Origin: CAXQRU01 sp964226685
GTDB taxonomy: Bacteria; Pseudomonadota; Gammaproteobacteria; Pseudomonadales; Cellvibrionaceae
DNA length: 26,506 bases
NCBI GenBank assembly: GCA_964226685.1
Contig: CAXQRU010000076.1
Location: forward strand, 1-26,506
Reading direction: 5' to 3'
Shown: positions 8,983 to 16,338 of the stretch, in pieces
Numbering within the stretch: position 1 is the first letter of the stretch
Layout: every line of letters starts with the position of its first letter
Made by a program: the position numbers and the translations under genes
Notes under the pieces: model-generated
What the model was told of the DNA's origin: nothing
Databases searched by the model: none
What the model saw: the letters and a program-made list of their open reading frames with translations, nothing else

Positions 8983-9804
8983 CTAATAACCTTGGGAGTC
9001 GAAATCAATACCATAGTCTTTGGCAGGTACTCGGCGCACACCCGTTTCAATAGTTCCGTCCTGCTTCAGGGTGAACCAACGATACCCAGGTAAAGCTTTA
9101 TCCACACCAAAGGCATCTTGATTAGGGATAAACTGAATGCATGTCGATGGGGTGGAGATCAGCTCTATACCCTTGTGCTGCTCATGAAATGCTTGATGCA
9201 CATGCCCCCATACGACCGCTTTAACGTGATCAAAAGGATCTAAGGCCGCCCAAAAATCTTGAGCATTATCGACAATGTAACTATCCATCCATGCACTACC
9301 AATGGGCACGGGCTGATGATGCAAACACACCATCACATGCTTGCCTTTTGATTCAGAAAGTGAGGAAGCTAAAAAGGCTAGCTCACTCTCATCGAGATGA
9401 CCATGAGTTTTGCCTGGCATTCGAGAATTCAGCATAATTAACTGCCACGCACCACACTCAATAATCTGGTGGTAAGGTTCCCCTCTTGCAGCGGCCATCA
9501 AATCAGGATCATCGTGATTACCCGGTATCCAGCACATAGGAGCACTGATGGATTTATCCAAAACATCGGCAAAGCGCTTATAGGCTTTCTCAGAGGGGTA
9601 GTTACCAATATCTCCGGTGGCCAAGACCAAATCTGGGGATTCGTGTTGGTTGATTAAAGCCAGCACATCCGCCAGCCCTTCATCTGAATTCATATTGAGC
9701 AAAGTATCGCCATACTCAATACCGAGGTGGCTATCGGTTATCTGCACAATATTTATGTCACCCGATACAGGGGATAACGTCTTAATGATGGGCATTATGA
9801 GCAA
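8983..9804 (-). CDS. cpdA: 3',5'-cyclic-AMP phosphodiesterase CpdA (Icc)
   Basis: A metallophosphoesterase that hydrolyses cAMP and so lowers CRP activity. The dinuclear metal-site motifs are present: QITDSH at about residues 21-26, ATGDIGN near 62-68, PGNHDDP near 94-100, a CLHHQP histidine and WGHVHQ near 200. The length (about 270) matches E. coli CpdA. The start is uncertain. A TTG at 9804 has AAGG 5 bases upstream, while the ATG at 9795 (MPIIK) has no clear ribosome site but is a stronger codon. I give the longer form. The syntenic position between yqiB and yqiA makes the CpdA assignment firm. Confidence 0.92.
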   Translation of the reverse strand: MLIMPIIKTLSPVSGDINIVQITDSHLGIEYGDTLLNMNSDEGLADVLALINQHESPDLVLATGDIGNYPSEKAYKRFADVLDKSISAPMCWIPGNHDDPDLMAAARGEPYHQIIECGAWQLIMLNSRMPGKTHGHLDESELAFLASSLSESKGKHVMVCLHHQPVPIGSAWMDSYIVDNAQDFWAALDPFDHVKAVVWGHVHQAFHEQHKGIELISTPSTCIQFIPNQDAFGVDKALPGYRWFTLKQDGTIETGVRRVPAKDYGIDFDSQGY

Positions 9805-9872
9805 ATAAACCTTATAACTTATTTAACTATAGTTTAACCAATGATCGTCCATGTCACAAAGAAAAATACGTA

Positions 9873-10397
9873 TTAAGTGAGACTATGTCTCATTTTTGAC
9901 AGGATATCCTCTGAAGTACGGCCATTTTTAAGGCAATGCCCCAAAATTTCACTCAAATGACTATTCAGTCTGGCCTGTTCATCCGCTTGATGCATATCCG
10001 CATTTGGGTACTGGTAGCGAGATTCAAATCGCCGATATTGCTGCATCGCAACAACCTCAGCCAAACACGCATCGTGATAAAGGCGAATTTGTAGCCGGCA
10101 AACCACATTCTTGGACTCGAGCCACAAGGCACTCATGGCACTTTCATAGCTTGTTAGATATCGATACCTAGAAGGCTTGACCAAAGGGTTCGTACAAACC
10201 AGCGAAATTGTAGTGGTATAGCGAGCGCGATCAAGAACCTCGATTGCTAAGGTGCTCTCAGCGCCCGCAATGTAACCGCAAATATAGTGCCACTGATCTT
10301 GATCCCAAACATTGGGCATAAGCCTCCTAAGACGCCGGTAATTGGCCTCACAGGTCACCAAATGGGATGCTAAATCAACGTTATAACCTAATTTCAT
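9873..10397 (-). CDS. yqiB: DUF1249 family protein YqiB
   Basis: A 174-residue cytoplasmic protein of the DUF1249/YqiB family. Its function is unknown, but it is almost always found between nudF and cpdA in gammaproteobacteria. The family N-terminus is recognisable as ANYRRLRRLMP, followed by a beta-rich middle (YTTTISLVC, VVCRLQIRLYHD) and an MQQYRRFESRYQYPN segment. There is no signal peptide or membrane segment. The ATG at 10397 lies 3 bases after the nudF stop, so it is very probably co-transcribed. The C-terminal 35 residues are less conserved-looking. Confidence 0.92.
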   Translation of the reverse strand: MKLGYNVDLASHLVTCEANYRRLRRLMPNVWDQDQWHYICGYIAGAESTLAIEVLDRARYTTTISLVCTNPLVKPSRYRYLTSYESAMSALWLESKNVVCRLQIRLYHDACLAEVVAMQQYRRFESRYQYPNADMHQADEQARLNSHLSEILGHCLKNGRTSEDILSKMRHSLT

Positions 10398-10400
10398 ACT

Positions 10401-10997
10401 CTATCCAAGCAGGGTATCTTTATTTAAAGCCAACCACTGCAATGCAACAATTGTCGTGGCATTTCGCCATGGCCCTGTATATAGATTAGTCAAAATATCC
10501 GCTAGTGGATAGGTAACCAATCGAGTTTGTTCACCTTCCTCGGCAACACCAAAAATTCCACCCGCATCCTTTAGGTTAACTAAAGCACAAAAAAGTGACA
10601 TATGCTCACTAGAACCACCCGGGCTCACCAAATAATCACAAACGGGTATCAATTGAGAGACCTCAACACCAGCCTCTTCTTTCAACTCTCGGCGCATTAA
10701 ATCTTCCGTTGATTCACCAGGCTCAACTAAACCCGCAACGGTTTCAACCAACCAGGGACTGTCCTCTTCTAAGGCACCGACCCGAAACTGCTCCACAAAA
10801 CCAACCAATTGCTCTGAAGGATCGTACAAAAGGCAAGCTGCGGCTCGTCTGCGAATCACCAGCTCTCTTTCGATAGCCGGACTCCAAGCACCCTCAAATA
10901 ACCGGTGTTTGAGGGTGAGCTTATCTATCTGGAAAAAACCATGATAGACTGTCTCGCGCTTTAGCAGCTCGACATCGGAGTTTGTAAACTGTTGCAT
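10401..10997 (-). CDS. nudF: ADP-ribose pyrophosphatase (Nudix)
   Basis: A 198-residue Nudix hydrolase that cleaves ADP-ribose to AMP and ribose-5-phosphate. The Nudix box is perfect: G-x5-E-x7-R-E-L-x-E-E-x-G-V, from about residue 107 (GLVEPGE) to RELKEEAGVEV. The length and the tail (GPWRNATTIVALQWL) fit NudF. The ATG at 10997 has GAGGTAG 5 bases upstream. It is divergent from tolC with only 29 bases between the two start codons, as at the E. coli nudF-tolC locus but tighter. It heads a compact set nudF-yqiB-cpdA-yqiA-parE. Confidence 0.95.
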   Translation of the reverse strand: MQQFTNSDVELLKRETVYHGFFQIDKLTLKHRLFEGAWSPAIERELVIRRRAAACLLYDPSEQLVGFVEQFRVGALEEDSPWLVETVAGLVEPGESTEDLMRRELKEEAGVEVSQLIPVCDYLVSPGGSSEHMSLFCALVNLKDAGGIFGVAEEGEQTRLVTYPLADILTNLYTGPWRNATTIVALQWLALNKDTLLG

Positions 10998-11026
10998 ATC
11001 TACCTCAAGATTGGAAGGTTATTTTT

Positions 11027-12409
11027 GTGAAAATTCGCTTACTATTTACTTTTTATGCTCTAGCTCTGAGCTTCAATACATACGGCAGTTCGTTAACAGA
11101 CATTTATCAGTTAGCCGTCGAAAACGATCAGACGCTCAAAACAGTGGCCGCCAATACTCAAGCGGATCAAGAAATCAGCGCTATCCGTAGAGCCAGTTTA
11201 CTCCCTCAAATTTCTGGCAGGGCCAGTTATACCCTGATCGATCAAGATACCGATAATCGAGGTCAAACCTTCGTCGGAAACACCGTCATTGACAACAATC
11301 GAAGCACATCGACAGATACTCGTGCCGCCGAATTCAGCCTGTCACTTGAGCAAGCGCTCCTCGATCGTAGTGCATGGTATGATTTTAAACAAGGCAAAAC
11401 GCTTGCGTCCATTGCGACACTTGAATATGCCAAAGCCGAGCAAGATCTGATTCTTCGAGTCGCGCAAACCTATTTTAACGTGTTGAGCGCGATCGACCAA
11501 TTAAAAGCATCTAATGCCGAAGAGAAAGCCCTTAAACTACAATTAAGGCAAACCAAGCAACGCTACGATGTTGGACTGATCTCCATCAATGACGTTCACG
11601 ATGCGAAAGCCGCCTACGATAGCGCAGTTGCCAATGCATTGAATGCTAGGGGAATTGTCGGCGTCCGCTTCGATGCGCTGAGCGTGCTCACCGGTCAAGA
11701 TCATCAAACTGTAGCACCGTTAAACCGAACATTTCCCGTTACCCAACCCGAGCCTGCCACCCGTGAAGAGTGGGTTGATTTTGCACTGAATAATAACTTT
11801 GAGCTTGCCATTAGTCGGCGCTCAATCGAAGCAGCCGAGCTCAACACTTTGGCTAGAAAAAGTGATCACCTACCCACGATTACCGGTTCTATTAACTACA
11901 GCGATAGCAATACGGATAGCGATATCGATGCCCTATCGTCCGATTCCAACACCGATCGGGCCAGTATTAGCGTCAATCTTAATTGGCCAATTTATACAGG
12001 AGGAAGAACCTCAGCTCTCAAACGTCAAGCTTATCAACAAGAACAGGCCAGCCGCGACAACGCCAAACTGGTCGAGCGCAATGTAGTTCAAGCGACACGC
12101 TCATTGCATCTCTCTGTTGTTACTGATGTTGCGCAGGTAAAAGCTAGAAAACAAGCGATTATTTCAAACCAAAGTGCGCTAGAAGCCACTCAAGCCGGCT
12201 ACAATGCCGGTACTCGAGACATTGTCGATGTCGTTAATGCTCAAAGGAATTTATACCAGGCTCAACGTAACTATGCCGATGCCCTCTACAGTTATATTTT
12301 AAATACCCTGGAGCTTAAAGCGTCGGCGGGTACGTTAAACCCAGGAGATATAGCAGCACTTGAAAAATGGCTAGACCCTGAAAATTCCGTCATGAGAGAT
12401 AACTTGTAA
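11027..12409 (+). CDS. tolC: TolC family outer-membrane efflux channel protein
   Basis: An outer-membrane trimeric channel subunit for tripartite drug efflux and type I secretion. The 460-residue precursor has a signal peptide (residues 1-20, MKIRLLFTF to TYG). The two internally repeated TolC halves each contain a long helical hairpin. The first half ends around YFNVLSAIDQLKA and the second around RNLYQAQRNYADALY with the typical YILNTLELKASAGTL ending. A Ser/Asp/Asn-rich beta/loop segment (about 285-300) lies in the strand region. The GTG at 11027 is preceded by GGAAGG at 8 bases. The context with divergent nudF supports orthology to E. coli TolC rather than to a specialised homologue. Confidence 0.95.
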   Translation: MKIRLLFTFYALALSFNTYGSSLTDIYQLAVENDQTLKTVAANTQADQEISAIRRASLLPQISGRASYTLIDQDTDNRGQTFVGNTVIDNNRSTSTDTRAAEFSLSLEQALLDRSAWYDFKQGKTLASIATLEYAKAEQDLILRVAQTYFNVLSAIDQLKASNAEEKALKLQLRQTKQRYDVGLISINDVHDAKAAYDSAVANALNARGIVGVRFDALSVLTGQDHQTVAPLNRTFPVTQPEPATREEWVDFALNNNFELAISRRSIEAAELNTLARKSDHLPTITGSINYSDSNTDSDIDALSSDSNTDRASISVNLNWPIYTGGRTSALKRQAYQQEQASRDNAKLVERNVVQATRSLHLSVVTDVAQVKARKQAIISNQSALEATQAGYNAGTRDIVDVVNAQRNLYQAQRNYADALYSYILNTLELKASAGTLNPGDIAALEKWLDPENSVMRDNL

Positions 12410-12430
12410 AAAGCCACCACTCAAACTATA

Positions 12431-12455
12431 AGGAAATCTCTGATAGGGATTTCCT
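12431..12455 (+). terminator. Hairpin after tolC
   Basis: AGGAAATC (12431-12438) pairs perfectly with GATTTCCT (12448-12455), and two further pairs (one G-T) leave a 5-base loop. It starts 21 bases after the tolC stop. No T-run follows, so it may be a processing or stability hairpin rather than a true intrinsic terminator. Confidence 0.4.
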
Positions 12456-12495
12456 ATGAAAACCGATAATAATTGTGCCAAGTGGCGTTTCATGC

Positions 12496-12525
12496 TTGGA
12501 TATTAAGCCCAAGGTTGAGTACAAT
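12496..12525 (+). promoter_or_regulatory. Possible promoter of the ftsN-like gene
   Basis: TTGGAT and TACAAT are separated by 18 bases, which is a modest sigma70 match (-35 three of six, -10 five of six), 36 bases before the ATG at 12562. It lies in the otherwise empty 12410-12561 gap. Confidence 0.3.
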
Positions 12526-12561
12526 CACCTTTGACCAACTCCTGCCAACAACACAAGTACT

Positions 12562-13128
12562 ATGACCAGAGACTTTGCCAAGCGCTCCAAAAAAACCACA
12601 ACCCAACCCAAGCGAAAAGTGAGTAATAAACGCAAAAGGCCAGCACAAAAAAAACAGACTCCCGCATGGATATGGCTTTTAGTGGGCATGCTGCTCAGTG
12701 GTTTCATTATTTTTTTAATCTATCTATCGGTTCAAAAACCCAATCAAACATCTAAACCAACCGCTAAACCCACTATTAAAACCAGTGAACCTGAAAAGAC
12801 TAAACTGGAGTTTTATGAACGGCTCAAAAATGAAGAAGTTCCAATCGTCACCAAACAAGCAGTAGCCAATACCAAACCTACAACGCCAGTAAATTACTAT
12901 CTACAAGTTGGCTCTTTTAGATCCGAGGCTGATGCACAGTCCCATCGCGCAAGAGTATTGCTGATGAATTTGAATGCCCATATTGAAACGGGCGATGATG
13001 GCTCTGGCAACAAGCGTTTCCGCGTGATTACGGGCCCCTACAGCAACAACTCTCAAATGGCTAGTGCCAGAAGCAAATTAGTCTCTGAGAAGATCGACAC
13101 CTTAGTGTTAAAACGCGAAGTTAAATAG
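12562..13128 (+). CDS. ftsN: SPOR-domain cell-division protein, FtsN-like
   Basis: A 188-residue bitopic inner-membrane protein. A short basic cytoplasmic tail (TRDFAKRSKK) matches the R-D-Y-x-x-R-S start of E. coli FtsN that contacts FtsA. It is followed by a TM helix at about 35-57, a Pro/Thr/Lys linker and the motif LEFYERLKNEEV near 82-93. That motif resembles the FtsN segment that activates septal peptidoglycan synthesis. A SPOR domain at 110-186 (YYLQVGSFRSEADAQ to FRVITGPY) binds denuded glycan strands. It is shorter than E. coli FtsN (319) but near the length in several other gammaproteobacteria. Usually ftsN follows argS, and here it follows tolC. A different SPOR protein is the alternative. 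No clear ribosome site was found at this ATG. Confidence 0.75.
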   Translation: MTRDFAKRSKKTTTQPKRKVSNKRKRPAQKKQTPAWIWLLVGMLLSGFIIFLIYLSVQKPNQTSKPTAKPTIKTSEPEKTKLEFYERLKNEEVPIVTKQAVANTKPTTPVNYYLQVGSFRSEADAQSHRARVLLMNLNAHIETGDDGSGNKRFRVITGPYSNNSQMASARSKLVSEKIDTLVLKREVK

Positions 13129-13133
13129 GTCTT

Positions 13134-14267
13134 TTATTTGCGGGCAGATAAAATACAAAATTTGTTATTGCTAGCCACCAATTGAGAGTTGCCAAAAATA
13201 CGTTTTAAGTATTGATGATAACCAAGATGGTGGTTACCAATAATCCTCAACTCACCACCCGAGCCGAGAGCTTGATATGCATCAGTAAACATTTGTTCAG
13301 CAACATAACTAGTGATGGTTTGCTGTTGATGAAAAGGTGGGTTACAAACTACAACATCGACCGCTTCTTTAAGCGCTAACGTTTCCAAGCAATTACCAAT
13401 CACAAACTGACATCGAGATAAGTTTTTAGGCTGGTTGATCTCAACATTTTGTTGAGCACTGGCAATGGCCATATAAGACTCATCAACAAACCATAATTGG
13501 CTAGGCCGATATTGCTTAAGTAGTGATAAACCAATGATTCCATTACCACAACCCAAATCAATAACTGACTTTTGATCGACGCACGGCAAGTGCTCTAATA
13601 AAAATCGGGCTCCGATATCCAACTTCTCTCTAGAAAACACATTGGCATGATTGACTATCGTCAAACCATCCTCCTGCCACTGAGTTGGGTAAGGATTAGG
13701 CGTAAGCGCTATTGGAAAACTGGGTTCACAAAAAACCAAGCGCGATTTTTTCTTAGCTAGAGAAGTATGGGTTGGCCCCAAATAGCGCTCGAACAAAGCA
13801 AAAATAGAAGCGTGCAATGACTTCGCTTTAGCGCCTGCAATGATTTGGGTTTTAGGCCCAACCACTGTTTGTAAGAGACACAATTGATACTCTAATAAAG
13901 CCAGCGTTTTGGGTATTTTTATCAGCACCCAGTCGGGCTCTTTTGGTAATGATGCTAAGCTCGATAAGTAAGAAATATTGAGTTTGTCACAATGGTTTTG
14001 ATCGCGGTTGATTTGACAAGACTTTTGGGCCACCCAGGAATCACTCACATGACCAATAAGGTTTTGCTTAAACCAGCAAGATAATGCTCCAAAATCATCA
14101 TTGAAAATCAATAATTGATGATTTGGCTGCAATTTGGGCTGAACATGCTCAATAAGCAATTCGTCAGCCGAATCCCACGCTTGCCAACTGTTATGCTGCC
14201 TATCCTTTGGATAACGATCCAAAATAAGCTGTTCACCCAAAAATTGAAACGTGTTAGTCATGATCAT
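13134..14267 (-). CDS. rlmG: 23S rRNA (guanine-1835-N2)-methyltransferase
   Basis: A 377-residue RsmC/RlmG-type methyltransferase that places m2G in 23S rRNA using SAM. The degenerate N-terminal half contains NSWQAWDSADE near 26-36, the family signature of RlmG (E. coli RlmG begins with a similar QAW-x-A-A-D-E segment). The catalytic half has motif I VIDLGCGNGIIG at 235-246 and motif IV NPPFH at 309-313. The length favours RlmG (378 in E. coli) over RsmC (343). It converges on ftsN with a 5-base gap and diverges from the serine dehydratase gene. ATG codons at 14267 and 14261 are both possible starts. Confidence 0.88.
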   Translation of the reverse strand: MIMTNTFQFLGEQLILDRYPKDRQHNSWQAWDSADELLIEHVQPKLQPNHQLLIFNDDFGALSCWFKQNLIGHVSDSWVAQKSCQINRDQNHCDKLNISYLSSLASLPKEPDWVLIKIPKTLALLEYQLCLLQTVVGPKTQIIAGAKAKSLHASIFALFERYLGPTHTSLAKKKSRLVFCEPSFPIALTPNPYPTQWQEDGLTIVNHANVFSREKLDIGARFLLEHLPCVDQKSVIDLGCGNGIIGLSLLKQYRPSQLWFVDESYMAIASAQQNVEINQPKNLSRCQFVIGNCLETLALKEAVDVVVCNPPFHQQQTITSYVAEQMFTDAYQALGSGGELRIIGNHHLGYHQYLKRIFGNSQLVASNNKFCILSARK

Positions 14268-14296
14268 TAACAGAGCTAAGTAAAGAGCGCTATACT
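14267..14296 (+). promoter_or_regulatory. Sigma70-type promoter for L-serine dehydratase
   Basis: TTAACA (14267-14272) and TATACT (14291-14296) are each five-of-six matches to consensus with an 18-base spacer. They predict transcription from about 14303, 20 bases ahead of the ATG at 14323. The -35 box overlaps the first codon of divergent rlmG. Confidence 0.6.
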
Positions 14297-14322
14297 ACAG
14301 GAAACGATAGGGTTTTACTCCA

Positions 14323-15696
14323 ATGAATGCGATGCATATTCGAGTCTGTGATATTTTTAAAATTGGCATTGGTCCCTCCAGTTCTCACACCCTAGGGCCC
14401 ATGTTGGCGGCTTACGAGTTTATCCAGCAACTCAAAGCAACCAACATGAATGATATTCAACGGATAGAGGCCAGACTTTATGGTTCCTTAGCTCACACCG
14501 GCAAGGGTCACGCAAGCGATGATGCCATTATCCTCGGCTTTAGTGGTTATTTACCTGAAAAGCTCATCAACGTGGATAAACAAAAAATCATTCAATCCAT
14601 TTACCAAAGTCTGACAATTGTCATTGATGAACAAATCATACAATTTGATCCACGCAAAGATCTGATCTTTGACTTGGGCGCCCCACTGCCCTTTCATCCA
14701 AACGGCATGGAATTTAGCGCTTATAATGTGCATGATGAGCGGGTTCATCAAGCCATCTGGTATTCTATTGGAGGAGGTTTTATCGTCAATGGCGATTCTG
14801 CGGATGAGCAAATTCTGCAGCTTGAACCCAAAGCTTCACTCCCATTTGAGTTTACATCGGCGAAAGAACTACTCAAGCTTGGCGAACAGCATCAGTTGCG
14901 CATTGACCAAATGGTTCGAGCCAACGAATGCCAAGAATTATCCAACGACCAACTCAACCAACAGCTAGATACTATTTGGGATTCAATGAACCGCTGCATC
15001 GATCGTGGACTGACCGCCAGCGGAGAACTACCAGGTGGCCTCCATGTAAAACGGCGTGCAAAAGCGCTTTATGAGCCAATTCAACAGAAAAAATCTCAAA
15101 ATGCCTTTGAAATGAATGAGCTATTGTTAGCCTATGCCATGGCCGTTAACGAGGAAAACGCGGCTGGAAATCAAGTTGTTACCGCTCCAACCAATGGTGC
15201 AGCGGGAATTATTCCTGCCGTACTCCGCTATGCCATTGATTGCCTTGAAGTAAACAAAGAAAGTGTTCACACCTTCCTACTGGTTGCCACAGCCATAGGT
15301 AGCCTCTTGAAGCGCAATGCTTCTATTTCAGGGGCTGAGGTGGGCTGCCAAGGCGAGGTTGGCTCCGCTGCTGCAATGGCCGCCGCTGGCCTTTGCGCGA
15401 TTCTGGGAGGCAGTAATTCGCAAGTTGAGAATGCTGCTGAAATCGCACTAGAACATCATTTGGGCTTAACCTGCGACCCTATCAACGGCCTAGTTCAAAT
15501 ACCCTGCATTGAACGCAATGGCATTGGTGCGGTCAAAGCTGTTACGGCCGCCCAACTGGCCCTGCGAGGCAATGGTGAACACATGATGCCGCTGGACAAC
15601 TGCATCAAAACGATGCTGGAAACGGGTAAGGACATGTCTGATCGATACAAAGAAACAAGTCAGGCAGGATTGGCCGTCAACTTACCAGAATGTTAA
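14323..15696 (+). CDS. sdaA: L-serine dehydratase (L-serine ammonia-lyase), iron-sulfur type
   Basis: Converts L-serine to pyruvate and ammonia with a [4Fe-4S] cluster. It is a single-chain type 2 enzyme of 457 residues. The N-terminal domain carries the signature GIGPSSSHT at residues 15-23, and the catalytic domain follows from about 190. Cluster ligands are Cys342 (EVGCQGEVGS), Cys384 (LTCDPINGL) and Cys395 (QIPCIER). The chain ends in cysteine (Cys457), as in the Legionella pneumophila enzyme, where the C-terminal Cys folds into the active site. I chose ATG 14323 because AGGG lies about 10 bases upstream; the ATG at 14332 is possible. sdaA, sdaB and tdcG paralogues cannot be separated by sequence alone. 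Confidence 0.93.
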   Translation: MNAMHIRVCDIFKIGIGPSSSHTLGPMLAAYEFIQQLKATNMNDIQRIEARLYGSLAHTGKGHASDDAIILGFSGYLPEKLINVDKQKIIQSIYQSLTIVIDEQIIQFDPRKDLIFDLGAPLPFHPNGMEFSAYNVHDERVHQAIWYSIGGGFIVNGDSADEQILQLEPKASLPFEFTSAKELLKLGEQHQLRIDQMVRANECQELSNDQLNQQLDTIWDSMNRCIDRGLTASGELPGGLHVKRRAKALYEPIQQKKSQNAFEMNELLLAYAMAVNEENAAGNQVVTAPTNGAAGIIPAVLRYAIDCLEVNKESVHTFLLVATAIGSLLKRNASISGAEVGCQGEVGSAAAMAAAGLCAILGGSNSQVENAAEIALEHHLGLTCDPINGLVQIPCIERNGIGAVKAVTAAQLALRGNGEHMMPLDNCIKTMLETGKDMSDRYKETSQAGLAVNLPEC

Positions 15697-15733
15697 ACCC
15701 TATTTGTGACACCCCTATCATTTAAAGATATAA

Positions 15734-15765
15734 AATTTCACACAAAATGTTCCTTTTGTGAAATT
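15734..15765 (+). terminator. Hairpin downstream of serine dehydratase, with repeated TGTGAAATT
   Basis: CACAAAA (15741-15747) pairs with TTTTGTG (15754-15760) around a 6-base loop, and AATTTCA/TGAAATT extends the stem past a 2-base bulge. It sits 38 bases after the sdaA stop, so it may terminate that gene. No T-run follows. A second copy of TGTGAAATT (15768-15776) follows the right arm. Confidence 0.4.
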
Positions 15766-15812
15766 CCTGTGAAATTTTCCAATTGACGCTTTTCTCTTTC
15801 GGCTTGTTTGAG

Positions 15813-15818
15813 TACAAT
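15813..15818 (+). promoter_or_regulatory. Possible -10 element for the small lipoprotein
   Basis: TACAAT lies 40 bases before the ATG at 15859 within TTTGAGTACAATCGCG. The only good -35 (TTGACG, 15783-15788) is 24 bases away, which is too far for normal sigma70, so the call is weak. Confidence 0.3.
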
Positions 15819-15858
15819 CGCGGCACTTTTTATCCAAAACATTATTTAGGAGCTAAAC

Positions 15859-16176
15859 ATGAAAGTTTTACCAGTGGCAATGACTGCAGCAATCGTTCTT
15901 GGCCTTATGGGCTGTAGCAGCGAACCAGAAAGCGTAACTAAGTTCAATGAAGCAGTAACCAAAATCGAGCAAGGTCTTGACAAATGTGACGGCAAAACAG
16001 GTGCTGACGTAGCTACTTGCTTGGAGCCTTTACAGAAAGAATTCCTTACTTTGAGCACTCTGCAAGCAGACCTAATGAAGGACGTTACTGATGCGAAAGA
16101 TATCGAAGAGCTAAATAAGCGCGCGATGTCACTCAGTGAAAAAATTATGAAGATTGCTGAAAACGCAGCTAAGTAA
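15859..16176 (+). CDS. Small outer-membrane-type lipoprotein, unknown function
   Basis: A 105-residue lipoprotein. The signal peptide ends in the lipobox L-M-G-C with Cys19, and Ser follows at position +2, which in gammaproteobacteria favours the outer membrane. The mature part is nearly all helical and charged (about 85 residues), with two cysteines (in KCDG and ATCLEP) that could form a disulfide. I recognise no family. The ATG has an ideal AGGAG 7 bases upstream. Codon choice looks biased to frequent codons compared with neighbours, and strong hairpins flank the gene, so it may be abundant. It is monocistronic between sdaA and convergent rapA. Confidence 0.8.
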   Translation: MKVLPVAMTAAIVLGLMGCSSEPESVTKFNEAVTKIEQGLDKCDGKTGADVATCLEPLQKEFLTLSTLQADLMKDVTDAKDIEELNKRAMSLSEKIMKIAENAAK

Positions 16177-16184
16177 TATCTGAT

Positions 16185-16210
16185 TATGGGGTGGCCTTAA
16201 CCACCCCATA
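16185..16210 (+). terminator. Strong hairpin after the small lipoprotein gene
   Basis: TATGGGGTGG (16185-16194) and CCACCCCATA (16201-16210) form a perfect 10-pair, GC-rich stem with a 6-base loop, 8 bases after the stop codon. There is no long T-run on either side. It lies between convergent genes, so it could serve both strands. The rest of 16211-16338 holds nothing convincing beyond a 10-base palindrome (AGAGGCCTCT, 16290-16299). Confidence 0.6.
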
Positions 16211-16338
16211 TCTCGTTATCAGAAACCCATTCCTTTCCAGACCCAACTCCTTTTATCAAATTCTAAATTGTGGCAAGCTGCAACTTGTTAGAGGCCTCTC
16301 ACCACAGATATTTGCGCGACTATGGAATCTGCAAAGAC

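Noticed and set aside
15738..15762. Possible CRP site from TCACA and TGTGA elements
   Set aside because: The half-sites are in the order TCACA then TGTGA, the reverse of the CRP consensus TGTGA-N6-TCACA. The hairpin/repeat explanation fits better.
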